Shown here in pieces: positions 32,941-41,169 of a DNA stretch of 61,918 bases (position 1 is the first letter of the stretch; each line of letters starts with the position of its first letter). Source of the DNA: Candidatus Desulfarcum epimagneticum (GTDB lineage: Bacteria; Desulfobacterota; Desulfobacteria; Desulfobacterales; CR-1); NCBI GenBank assembly GCA_900659855.1, contig CAACVI010000008.1, positions 1 through 61,918 of the forward strand, given 5' to 3'. The translations under genes and the position numbers were made by a program. The notes beneath the pieces are model-generated. The model did not search any database. It was not told the DNA's origin and saw only the letters and a list, made by a program, of their open reading frames with translations.

Positions 32941-34116
32941 CTAAAGAATCCATGATGGAAAATATTTACCTGACTCTTCTTTGTCATATTCATACAGATG
33001 AATTCGCCCGCAAGCATTTAAATCCGATCCTATTAGATAAGCTAACCCCAATGGTATCGCAGAAAAAATATGAAAATCTGTAATGCCATAGTTTTCTTTC
33101 GTTTTTCTTATTGTATTACATATCTGTTTCGATATTGATTTCGCTTGACTTCCATTTTTAATCGATACTATGGATATGCCAGATTTTGGAGTGCATAATA
33201 TTTCAGCCCTGAAAGATTTATTGGTTTGTTTAATGAATTCCCCTTTTTCATAGTCAATATTACGGCTTATTGATAAATTAACAGCAACTTCTCTGGATGA
33301 AATATCATCAGGAGTGATTTTAACATCTAAATATTCGTAAGCATCCTCTTCTTGATAAGTTCCCCACCACTCGTCTCTTTGATCAAGCGCAAAATTAAAT
33401 CCAGTAATCTGATTAAAAATAGACCCAAATGCAAAACCCACAGTCAAATGCGCTTTGGAAAATATTTTTAGATCCATAATGCCAAACTCCAGCAATATAT
33501 CTTTAATATCTGATAGCGCTGGTTTTATAACATCATCCCATGCCTTTTGTGAAAAAAAATCATTAAAAGAAAATGGTCTGCTCCAGTCTAAATCCAAAGT
33601 AGTTCCTAAATTGCCCGGTGTTCGCTGGCGAGTCATAATCGAAAAGGTGATCTCCCCAGAGGTTTGGCTAAAAGCATTCTTTACTAATATCTTTCTTAAC
33701 TTTCTAAAATATTCAAACGCAGAATTATATTTTTTTATGATTATCCCATTTAAAGAGGATAAATTTCCATGAAAAACTCCCCTCAAAGCATCATCAACTT
33801 TCGCTTTATCTTCTTCAAAAACAGGTATCACTTTAAAGTTTGAATCACGCCTTAACCTTTGAGCGCCTTCCCTTAACTCAACATTTAAAATAAAATCTGA
33901 TTTAATACTTTCTTTTGTGGCGTAAAAAACAATCCCGGAGCATTCTTCTTGAATAGCCTTTTTAATCTGACTTTCCGTATTGCCAAGATCAAGAGAATCA
34001 ACATCCTGCCAGATACGAATTCCGCCAATCATTAAATACTCAACAAGCTTCTTAACATCTTTAACGTTTTCTCTCTTATAACTTATAAATATTTTTTTCA
34101 CAGTTCCACCTGTCAT
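32941..34116 (-). CDS. TIR-SAVED fusion protein, predicted CRISPR ancillary effector
   Basis: 391 residues from ATG 34116; a GTG at 34101 has the better ribosome site (AGGTGG, 4 nt upstream) and begins just before KKIFISYKRE. Residues about 7-95 are a TIR domain (KKIFISYKRENVKDVKKLVE, GGIRIWQDVDSLDLGNTES, GIVFYATKESIKSDF, NVELREG with a candidate catalytic Glu). About 160-391 is a SAVED domain: AHLTVGFAFGSIFNQITGFN, and near the end FHIFSAIPLGLAYLIGSDLN with IHLYEYDKEE. SAVED domains bind cyclic oligonucleotides. TIR-SAVED proteins from CBASS polymerise on ligand and destroy NAD+. Here no CD-NTase is present, and Cas10 of the same operon should supply cyclic oligoadenylate. The gene starts 8 bp after the pentapeptide gene. 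Function is inferred. Confidence 0.88.
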   Translation of the reverse strand: MTGGTVKKIFISYKRENVKDVKKLVEYLMIGGIRIWQDVDSLDLGNTESQIKKAIQEECSGIVFYATKESIKSDFILNVELREGAQRLRRDSNFKVIPVFEEDKAKVDDALRGVFHGNLSSLNGIIIKKYNSAFEYFRKLRKILVKNAFSQTSGEITFSIMTRQRTPGNLGTTLDLDWSRPFSFNDFFSQKAWDDVIKPALSDIKDILLEFGIMDLKIFSKAHLTVGFAFGSIFNQITGFNFALDQRDEWWGTYQEEDAYEYLDVKITPDDISSREVAVNLSISRNIDYEKGEFIKQTNKSFRAEILCTPKSGISIVSIKNGSQAKSISKQICNTIRKTKENYGITDFHIFSAIPLGLAYLIGSDLNACGRIHLYEYDKEESGKYFPSWIL

Positions 34117-34124
34117 TCATAACA

Positions 34125-34853
34125 CTATTTTGGAATATTTCTCCCTCCAAGAATTGTGGCATCATTTTTTTGAATATCATCTAAAGTTGCATTTTTGAAA
34201 TTCGCCCCACTGAATATACCATCTTTTAATGTTATAAGCTTATTTTCTGGCACATATCTTTCAGCATTCTCTTGATTTTTCGCGGTCACATCTTCGCTCT
34301 CATCGGGTAGCACCAAAATTGCCCCACGTCTTTTCTTTAAATCAGCAAATTCACTTTCACCAAGAATGTTTCGACAAAATGTTGCCTCTGTAAAATCTGC
34401 ATCCGTAAAATTTGTGCCTTTGATGATTGCAGAATCTATTAAAGTGTCTTCAAGGTTTGCTTTATTAAATGAAGCGTCAGTTAAATCAGCCTCCACAAAG
34501 TTTGTTGAAATCAAATTGGCATTGTCAAAGTAAGCTCCTTCAAGTTCCGTCTTATAGAAAAATGCGCCTTCAAGGTTTGCTCCTGAAAAATCCGCGCCCT
34601 TAAGTGTTGCTCTACTAAAATCAGCGCTCCTTAAATCAGAATTGATGAATTCGGCGCTATTCAACTCTGAATCCGTAAAGACCGCTCCATTCAAAACTTT
34701 ATTTGACAAGTGGAGACCGTTAAATCCATCCAAACACCAAAAATATTTTTTCCCCCAATCTGGAATTTCAGATGTGTCGTCGAAAAGGATTTTTAAAATA
34801 TCCATCACTTCATCATCTGTTTCACCGCAGAAATCAGGCAAAGATGAGTTCAT
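34125..34853 (-). pseudogene. Pentapeptide-repeat C-terminal part of a split NACHT protein
   Basis: 242 codons from an internal ATG. Residues about 50-165 are pentapeptide repeats of A(D/N)LxX type (DLRSADFSRATLKGADFSGA, NLEGAFFYKTELEGAYFDNA, ADLTDASFNKANLEDT) that would form a right-handed quadrilateral beta-helix. A last repeat block (FSGANFKNATLDDI) ends the protein. The frame is open upstream past the ATG through a hydrophobic helix (WIAFIVLCAILS) to the IS630 insertion at 34910. Joining across the IS brings it in frame with the NACHT fragment at 36056-36979. The separate ORF may still be translated, but it is the tail of a larger gene. Confidence 0.85.
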
Positions 34854-34981
34854 AGATAAAATAGCGCATAAAACTATAAATGCGATCCACTTCTCTCTAT
34901 ATATTGGGTAGTGTCATGTCAAGCTTGTAAAGTCGTATAAAATATGCTATGGTTTTCATAATTGCCAAAGGAGGGCGTATT

Positions 34982-35455
34982 ATGAAAAAATATATCGTAA
35001 CTTTGACACAAGCTGAACGAAAAAATCTTATGGCGCTCACATCAAAGGGAAAGCATAAGTCTCAAAAGATTCTTAACGCATTAATTTTGCTTGGATGTGA
35101 TGATGGTGAATTTCAGAAAAATCGCTCTAAAAACAAAGAGCTTTCAAAAATTCTGAATGTCAGCATGAAGAAAATTGATCGCGTGAAAAAACGTTTTGTC
35201 GAAGATGGTATCGATATTACACTGAACGGAAAAAAAGGAAGTCGTATATACAAAAAGAAAACTGACGGAGATTTTGAGGCACGCTTGGTTGCGCTGAGCT
35301 GCAGCAAGGCTCCAGAGGGTTTTTCCAGATGGACTTTGCGTTTGTTGGCAGAAAAGGTTGTCAAGCTTGATTATATTGAAAGTATATCCCATGAAACTAT
35401 TCGTGGCATTTTAAAAAAAACGAAATCAAACCATGGTTGCGTAAAGGATGGGTAA
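34982..35455 (+). CDS. IS630 transposase, N-terminal frame (OrfA)
   Basis: 157 residues from ATG 34982 (GGAGG 7 nt upstream). It contains the helix-turn-helix half: KSQKILNALILLGCDDGEFQ, KELSKILNVSMKKIDRVKKR, and HETIRGILKK. An A8 run at 35412-35419 is a plausible -1 slippage site. One base back, the frame continues as NEIKPWLRKGWVIPPEQN into OrfB, as in single-frame homologues. Confidence 0.85.
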   Translation: MKKYIVTLTQAERKNLMALTSKGKHKSQKILNALILLGCDDGEFQKNRSKNKELSKILNVSMKKIDRVKKRFVEDGIDITLNGKKGSRIYKKKTDGDFEARLVALSCSKAPEGFSRWTLRLLAEKVVKLDYIESISHETIRGILKKTKSNHGCVKDG

Positions 35456-36114
35456 TACCGCCGGAACAAAATTGCCACTTTGTCGCTCATATGGAAAAAG
35501 TTTTGGATGTTTACAAACGTCCATTTGATACAAAGTTTCCAGTGATATGCATGGATGAATCGCCAAAACAATTGATTGGAGAAACAAAAATTCCTATTTC
35601 AGCGTCACCCGGCAAACCGGCGAGGCATGATTATGAATACAAGCGTTGCGGGGTGTGTAATATTTTCATGGCATGTGAGCCTCTGGCGGGAAACCGAATG
35701 GTAAAAATTACTGAGAGAAAGACAAAAAAAGACTGGGCATTTTTTATAAAAGAAATTGCCCTGGCTTATGAAAAAGCCCAAAAGATAACGCTGGTTATGG
35801 ATAATCTGAACACACATACTCCTGGCGCTCTATATGAAACTTTTCGACCGCATACGGCAAAAAAAATATGGGACAGATTTGATTTTGTGTATACTCCAAA
35901 GCACGGAAGTTGGCTAAACATGGCTGAAATAGAATTAAATGTTCTCATTGGGCAGTGTTTAAACAGAAGAATTGACGATATTGGAACCGTGAAAAAGGAA
36001 GTGTGCGCATGGCAAAAAGCCAGAAACAATAAAAACGCCAAAGTAAATTGGCAATTCACATCTGAAAACGCACGAATAAAACTGCGTCGGCTTTATCCGA
36101 CCTTTGACGCTTGA
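35437..36114 (+). CDS. IS630 transposase, catalytic frame (OrfB)
   Basis: 225 codons. DDE catalytic residues: VICMDESPKQLIGE (first Asp), ITLVMDNLNTHTPGALYETF (second Asp) and YTPKHGSWLNMAEIELNVL (Glu). It has no ribosome site of its own and overlaps OrfA in the -1 frame, so it is probably made as an OrfA-OrfB frameshift fusion from the A8 run at 35412. Confidence 0.88.
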   Translation: MRKGWVIPPEQNCHFVAHMEKVLDVYKRPFDTKFPVICMDESPKQLIGETKIPISASPGKPARHDYEYKRCGVCNIFMACEPLAGNRMVKITERKTKKDWAFFIKEIALAYEKAQKITLVMDNLNTHTPGALYETFRPHTAKKIWDRFDFVYTPKHGSWLNMAEIELNVLIGQCLNRRIDDIGTVKKEVCAWQKARNNKNAKVNWQFTSENARIKLRRLYPTFDA

Positions 36115-36979
36115 CATGACAGTAGTCTGAAATTTTTCTTCCCAAAACAAAATATTCCATTTTATACTCTTCGATAATATCGCGAGATAAATCTTTGTCA
36201 AATAATATGGGGCGGCGGTTTTTTATTATTTTCTTAGCAACAAGGGCTAAGCCATTCCTGAACATATTTGGGTTCTTAGAAATTTTTTCTCTGTAAAGAT
36301 ATTCAGAATTATCGAAAAGATATGACTTTAGGAAAGGAATCATAAAGGGATTTTCCCCGTCACCTGTCTTCATAATCAAAAGCCTCGTCAAGTCGAACAA
36401 AAAATCAATGGTCTCAACACCAATCTCGCATAAGGACAGATAAACTTTGTTTTTAAAATTTTCCATTTTTTGGCTCATATTAATAAAAACGCTTAAAATG
36501 AACTCGGCCAAAAAATATTCTTGTATTGTTGGGTGAGAAAATCTAAAATTGTCGTGGTTAATTACAAAAAAAACGCTATGATACTTCTTCAGAACATCAA
36601 TATTAAGCGCATCGCTATGCGCGTTATTTTCCCCATTAATGGTATTAAACTGCAACATCGACAGTTTTTGTAATAAAATTCTGACCTTAGTTTCTTCATT
36701 CATAGATTCTTCGTTAAATGAACAATCCATATTATTCTTCAAGAATTCGTTAATATTACTCAAGTAAATTTCGGTTTTTACCGTTGAAGATTTGAGGCTT
36801 CCATCCAGAAAACTATGTGAATCTTTGCCGAGTCTTGAAAACATCCATAGGATTAAAGGTTTCCTATATTCTCTTTCATCAACTCCACGATTATCAAAAT
36901 ATTTTCCATTCAAAAGAGTAATGTTCTTTTTCGCCGTGTTAGTTATCTCCGGCGGGTAAGCGTCTTCTAAATTTTCCAC
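36056..36979 (-). pseudogene. Middle (helical NACHT) fragment of the split NACHT-pentapeptide gene
   Basis: The native part is 36125-37000; the last 23 codons down to 36056 read into the IS630 end (HVKRQRSDKADAV). The apparent start is a GTG that is really an internal Val (VENLEDAYPPEITN). FSHPTIQEYFLAEFILSVF is the conserved tail motif of the NACHT/STAND helical domain. It rejoins the N-terminal piece in frame when the IS4 element is removed. Confidence 0.85.
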
Positions 36980-37010
36980 CCACTTTCTAATTTGTCCATC
37001 ACTGAAAACA

Positions 37011-38483
37011 CAATGTCATTAACTTAAGCAATGGGTTTGTAGTTTTGGTAAAAGGCCCTGGGCCTGATTTTATGTTTTCGCGGAAAACTTCTTCCGGGGC
37101 GAATGGGTTCGATTGTCTCAACGAAAATATGGTGAATGCCGGATATTAGTTTTTCGACCGCCTTGGCCGGCTGATTGAACAATAAAACCATGGCGATTTT
37201 CATCTTGGAAAGGGCTTGGGTAAAGTTGATCTGATAAGGATGTTTTCGGCCCCTGGTTTTATTCCTGATCTGTTTTTTGACCGGATGCGCCGTCATAGCA
37301 GTGAGATTTTTGGATAAAACCTTTGAATGGAAGTCCTGATAAACAGACAAAACGGACTTTCCGGAGAAATTTTGAACCTCGATCCGGCATTTTAAAGCTT
37401 TGTAATCTTCTTCGACGGGCCATCGCAAATGGTACAGATCTTTGAATATATGAACGGGAAAGGCTTGACCGTCGGTTAAGGATGTGATCAGAATTTCCGT
37501 TTCGCCGTTTTTCAGTTCCACCCGGATCAACCTTAATTTCAAAGGCTTGATGTCCAGGCCCATCTCTTTGCACTGGGAGATTGAGGAGGACGGGGCCTTT
37601 AAGCGGATAATCTTTTCCTTTTTGCCGGATTTGGAGAACTTTTGGATTATTTTCCATTTTTTTGATATTCGGGCGCAGAAATTGGCGTTGAGCGATAATA
37701 TCAAATTGAAAAGCCAGTAGGCTGGATAGCCGCGATCCAGAAGAATCAGGTCCTGGGGCAGGAGATTCAGAAAATGATCCGCCGCCAGCTCCCTTTCACC
37801 GTTCTCAAGCGGGCTGATAGCGGCGTGGATTGTGGTTTTATTGATGACATCGAACATCTGGGAAATTCTGGCCATGGGGCGGGGTTTGCCTTTTGTGGGT
37901 TTCAGGACCCCGAAATGATCGGTGATCTCTTTTTCATGGGGAAGGGCCAAGGTAGAGCCGTCAATGGCCAGCAGGTTAAATCCGCGCCATGTTTCAGGCG
38001 ACATGTTTTCATAAAAGAAGCGGTTGGAGAGCCGATTGAGTTCTATAAAAGCCTCGTGTTTAAGTTTTTTTCGGGCCTTGCACAATGCGGCTTTTGAGAC
38101 CATGCGTTCAAAACCGTCCAGATGAAGCATGGTTTTATAAAAACGATCCAGTTCATCCTGATAGGATCCTTTGGGCAGGCTTAAGAAATAATGGATCAGT
38201 GTGGGGAATGTGAGAAGTCTGTTTCTCTGGAAATCTTTTTCAGAAAATCTGTGTTTTTGAAGAAAATCATGAGAATGAATGATTTTATTGAGATTTTTGA
38301 AAAGGTTGGCACAGATTTTGCAAAGCAATATCCGTGCCGTGGCGACGTGACTTTTCAACTTTTCTTGACATTTTTTTCTCCTTTTAGCAAAAGAATGGTT
38401 TGAAAACTTTAAAGCAGAAATATCATAACTGCCTGAAAAATCAATAAAAATATTCATTTTAATCGCTTAAGTTAATGACATTG
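37011..38483 (-). mobile_element. IS4-family insertion sequence, 1473 bp
   Basis: Terminal inverted repeats CAATGTCATTAACTTAAGC begin at 37011 and, inverted, end at 38483. The 10-bp sequence ACTGAAAACA is duplicated exactly at 37001-37010 and 38484-38493. It carries one complete transposase. It splits the NACHT-pentapeptide gene and has the operon's orientation. The exact target duplication implies a recent, unrearranged insertion. Confidence 0.95.
37024..38457 (-). CDS. IS4-family transposase
   Basis: 477 residues, complete. DDE triad: FNLLAIDGSTLALP (Asp), DLILLDRGYPAYWLF (Asp) and the YREK signature YHLRWPVEEDYKALKCRIEV (Glu). The N-terminal helical DNA-binding region (TFPTLIHYFLSLPKGSYQDE) and Lys-rich C-terminus fit the IS4Sa/ISH8 groups. 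It occupies almost the entire element. Confidence 0.95.
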   Translation of the reverse strand: MNIFIDFSGSYDISALKFSNHSFAKRRKKCQEKLKSHVATARILLCKICANLFKNLNKIIHSHDFLQKHRFSEKDFQRNRLLTFPTLIHYFLSLPKGSYQDELDRFYKTMLHLDGFERMVSKAALCKARKKLKHEAFIELNRLSNRFFYENMSPETWRGFNLLAIDGSTLALPHEKEITDHFGVLKPTKGKPRPMARISQMFDVINKTTIHAAISPLENGERELAADHFLNLLPQDLILLDRGYPAYWLFNLILSLNANFCARISKKWKIIQKFSKSGKKEKIIRLKAPSSSISQCKEMGLDIKPLKLRLIRVELKNGETEILITSLTDGQAFPVHIFKDLYHLRWPVEEDYKALKCRIEVQNFSGKSVLSVYQDFHSKVLSKNLTAMTAHPVKKQIRNKTRGRKHPYQINFTQALSKMKIAMVLLFNQPAKAVEKLISGIHHIFVETIEPIRPGRSFPRKHKIRPRAFYQNYKPIA

Positions 38484-39626
38484 ACTGAAAACAGATAATT
38501 TTAAAAATTCATCAGTAGGCGCATCAGCATCAGGGTCGCCACTATTCCTTATATATTCCGCAACGTGACCAAATGGTCCAAATATAAATCTTGATGCTAT
38601 GACCGCCTTGGACCCGAAAGGTAAACCATTGATTATTATATTTTTAATCGAATACATAAAATTCTCGAAAGTGTCCGAATCACCGGAAATCATGGAATCT
38701 AAAGAATCTAAAAACAGGCATGTTTTGGGGCAATTTTTGTTTAAAAGGTTTAGCTCTTTTAGCTTTAAATCCATATTCGCGTGAGTATTTGATTTGAAGT
38801 TGTTTAAATCAAAAAAGGTCGGATAAAAACCATCCAACCTTTTAATAAAGCTCTCTGCCATCTTTGAAGCTTCCATTCTTAAGAAAGTGGTTTTCCCCAC
38901 GCCAAAATCTGCTCCGATAAATAAAATTCTATCCGAAAAATTTTTTGTGATTTTTGATAAAAATCTTTTAAGTAAACTTGACGCCTCATTAATTCTATTA
39001 CCTGAATCTTTTTGATGAGGTGTCCAATATGACGAATCGACTTTTTCAGCATACGGTTCAATATAAATATCATTTAACGATTTAACTAATCCGTCGCTTT
39101 TCTTATGTTTGAAATCAGCTATTGCCTGGAGATTACTATCTTTGGAATAATCACATCTTTCTATGGAAACCTTATCTATCTTATCTGTATTTATTGAAAC
39201 CAATCTGGCGTTGAATTCCTTTATAAATTCCAAACGTTTACCATCACCATAATTTAATCTTAACATATCGTTTTCAATTGTTTTTCGCAATTCAGCAACA
39301 GGACTAAAATTTGGCAAATAACAAATCTGCTCTTCCATATCGGAACTACGACCGCAGAAAATCGATTTTAACCATTCTTCTCGCCAACTTTTCTTATTTG
39401 GAATTTCTAATTCAATGGATGTTTTTTCCAATGTCTTAGTTAAAACAACTTCAATATCGCTTAAAAAATTTCTTAGTATTTCTAGGTCCTTATCAGTTGT
39501 TTTATTTTTTATACCATTTATCAAGTCAAGCAGAGACGTTGCCCCGGCGCCTGCGGCTACTGATTTCAAGAATTCCAATACGTAAGGAGCTGCTTGCGTC
39601 AAAGCATTCATGATTAAATTATCCAT
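38472..39626 (-). pseudogene. N-terminal (P-loop) fragment of the split NACHT-pentapeptide gene
   Basis: 384 codons from ATG 39626; the frame extends to a TTG at 39635. P-loop GADFGVGKTTFLRM at about 237-250 and Walker B-like TCLFLDSLDSM at about 300 define a STAND/NACHT-type NTPase. The N-terminal ~100 residues (MDNLIMNALTQAAPYVLEFL) are helical with no known match and could be an effector or oligomerisation domain. The last four codons (SQCH) are IS4 sequence. It begins 33 bp after csm5 in the same direction. Confidence 0.85.
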
Positions 39627-39659
39627 ATAAACCAAACCCCACTTGTTTCATCTTGCAAC

Positions 39660-41168
39660 CTAATCTCCCACTATCCCCTTGATTGTGGAGACTTTTTTCC
39701 ACTGTTTTTTTGAGCAGCTTTTTTTCTTCCATTTATCAATTGACTTCCAGTAATCTTTTAGTTTTTGCGCGACCGCCAGCCTTTTTTCATCCGAAAATTC
39801 ATTCAAACTGTTGTAAATCTCCACCACCTTTGCTTCGGCCTCAGTCATGCCCTCAAAACCCTTAAGCTCCTCAATCGCCCTGTCTTCAGGAGACATGGAC
39901 TCAAGCTCCGCTTTTTTTCTCGCGGCCTCCTCGGCCTCCTTTCTTTCCTGCGATTCCCTGGCTTTTTTTAATTCGCGTTCCTGGAGAAACTCTTGTTTCC
40001 GTCTTTCAATCTCTTCTTCCCGCTTTAAAATCTCTTTTTCCTTTATTTCACCCCAAACCCGCTCCTTTTCAGAAAACTCTTTCCCCAAGTCTTCCGTCAA
40101 TTGTGACATCTGCGCCCATCCGAAGGGCAAAAGATTTGATTTGTCTTTTGCTTTTGGATATTCCGACAGAAACCAGAAGGTCGTCGCATGGTCATAAAAT
40201 TTATCTTTCCCTCTTTGAAATCCCTTGATTCTTATGTCCCTGTGACCTTCTATTGTCACAGACTCGGCTCCGGAGTGCCGCCCGACTCTTATGGGAATGG
40301 CATCGCGGTCGAATTTAAATGAATGGGACAGGCTGATATTCTGAAGCTCATTTTGTTCCCTCAATTTTTCGTTTCCATAAAACAGATTTAAACTTCCCAA
40401 TAAAAAATCCAGGGATAATGGACGTCTGATCCCGGATTCTTTTAAAGGCTTTTCAATGGTGATTAATCCTTCAAAAACACAGCCCGGCAAAATAATTTCT
40501 AAAATCTGGTACGGACCGCCCGCTTCGTGTATGGATGGCTTCTTTTTTTCATTTACAGCATATGCGATTTTTGTCTTTATGCCGCCGACCGGCATAAAAT
40601 CGGAAACCTTAAGCATCCTGAAGGGATCTGTGTCAAATGACCCGCCGTCCAGCAATTTTTTCTCCAGATTTCTTGCGGCGAATCTTCCTTTTTCCCGGGT
40701 AAGTTTTTCATTTTGGCTCAGCCGGTTTAAGCACGCTGTTCTTATGGCGCCTTTGATTGATGAGCCTGGGATATAGGGCCTGTTGTCTCCCGGCAGAAAA
40801 GACGTTCTGGATATTTCAAAGCGGTTCAGTCTCTCTTGAATTCTTCTTTTATCATTTAGCGGAATCGACAAAGTGTCCTGATAATGGGAGATAAAACCTG
40901 TGGAAACTTCAACCTCCTTCCCGGGATATTTTCTTCCCCTCAGGAATTGATATGTTTCCAGAATTGATGAGATATCGCCTCGCCGGCAAAGGGACATAAA
41001 TTTGTTTCTTTCCAGATCATCCAGGCTTGAAATAAAAGCGATGGGATCAAAAGATATCAGCGTATGCGCCTGCTCATCTATCATAAAACCGGCGGGCTCA
41101 TACACCTCATCACATCCGATATGCACAGGGGCCAGTGTCTTTATAAAACATTTGAATATTTCTTTCAT
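39660..41168 (-). CDS. csm5: Type III-A CRISPR protein Csm5 with a long coiled-coil tail
   Basis: 502 residues; typical Csm5 is about 340-400. RAMP features: FIKTLAPVHIGCDEVYEPAG near the start, then YIPGSSIKGAIRTACLNRL (Gly-rich loop, about 131-149), MLKVSDFMPVGGIKT and ITIEKPL. From about 380 to 430 there is a strongly charged helix (KEREEIERRKQEF-like, KKARESQERKEAEEAARKKA) and a further basic tail ending TIKGIVGD. Csm5 caps the crRNA 3' end in the Csm complex and recruits maturation nucleases. The start is 1 bp after the csm4 stop. The tail is unusual and might tether a partner. Confidence 0.92.
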   Translation of the reverse strand: MKEIFKCFIKTLAPVHIGCDEVYEPAGFMIDEQAHTLISFDPIAFISSLDDLERNKFMSLCRRGDISSILETYQFLRGRKYPGKEVEVSTGFISHYQDTLSIPLNDKRRIQERLNRFEISRTSFLPGDNRPYIPGSSIKGAIRTACLNRLSQNEKLTREKGRFAARNLEKKLLDGGSFDTDPFRMLKVSDFMPVGGIKTKIAYAVNEKKKPSIHEAGGPYQILEIILPGCVFEGLITIEKPLKESGIRRPLSLDFLLGSLNLFYGNEKLREQNELQNISLSHSFKFDRDAIPIRVGRHSGAESVTIEGHRDIRIKGFQRGKDKFYDHATTFWFLSEYPKAKDKSNLLPFGWAQMSQLTEDLGKEFSEKERVWGEIKEKEILKREEEIERRKQEFLQERELKKARESQERKEAEEAARKKAELESMSPEDRAIEELKGFEGMTEAEAKVVEIYNSLNEFSDEKRLAVAQKLKDYWKSIDKWKKKSCSKKQWKKVSTIKGIVGD

Positions 41169-41169
41169 A

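Larger units (their letters stand above)
34911..36122 (+). mobile_element. IS630-family insertion sequence, 1212 bp
   Basis: Ends GTGTCATGTCAAGC (left) and GCTTGACATGACAG (right) are inverted repeats, flanked on both sides by TA (34909-34910 and 36123-36124), the target duplicated by IS630/mariner elements. It carries a two-frame transposase. It interrupts the NACHT-pentapeptide gene in the opposite orientation to the operon. The ends and target duplication are intact, so the insertion is probably recent. Confidence 0.92.
34125..39626 (-). pseudogene. NACHT/STAND NTPase-TM-pentapeptide gene interrupted by two insertion sequences
   Basis: Three collinear pieces (34125-34908, 36125-37000, 38494-39626 plus one copy of each target duplication) rejoin into one open frame of about 934 codons after removing 34911-36122 with one TA and 37011-38483 with one ACTGAAAACA. 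Junctions read ...KLSVFS-DGQIRKWVENLED... and ...LGRKISDY-PIYREKWIAFI.... Domains in order: a short helical N-terminus; P-loop GADFGVGKTTFL at about 237-248; Walker B-like CLFLDSLDSM at about 300; NACHT-type helical region with FSHPTIQEYFLAEFIL; one TM helix; pentapeptide repeats. This looks like a bacterial NLR-like defence or signalling protein. It lies between csm5 (33 bp) and TIR-SAVED (8 bp), so it was part of the CRISPR operon. Confidence 0.85.

Noticed and set aside
32941-34116. Reading the TIR-SAVED gene as part of a stand-alone CBASS system
   Set aside because: No CD-NTase, Cap2/Cap3 or other CBASS gene is nearby. It is in tight sequence with csm genes whose Cas10 has an intact cyclase motif.
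34125-34853. Treating the pentapeptide ORF as an independent Qnr-like protein
   Set aside because: Its frame is open upstream through a TM helix to the IS end and rejoins the NACHT fragment exactly, so it is a gene tail.
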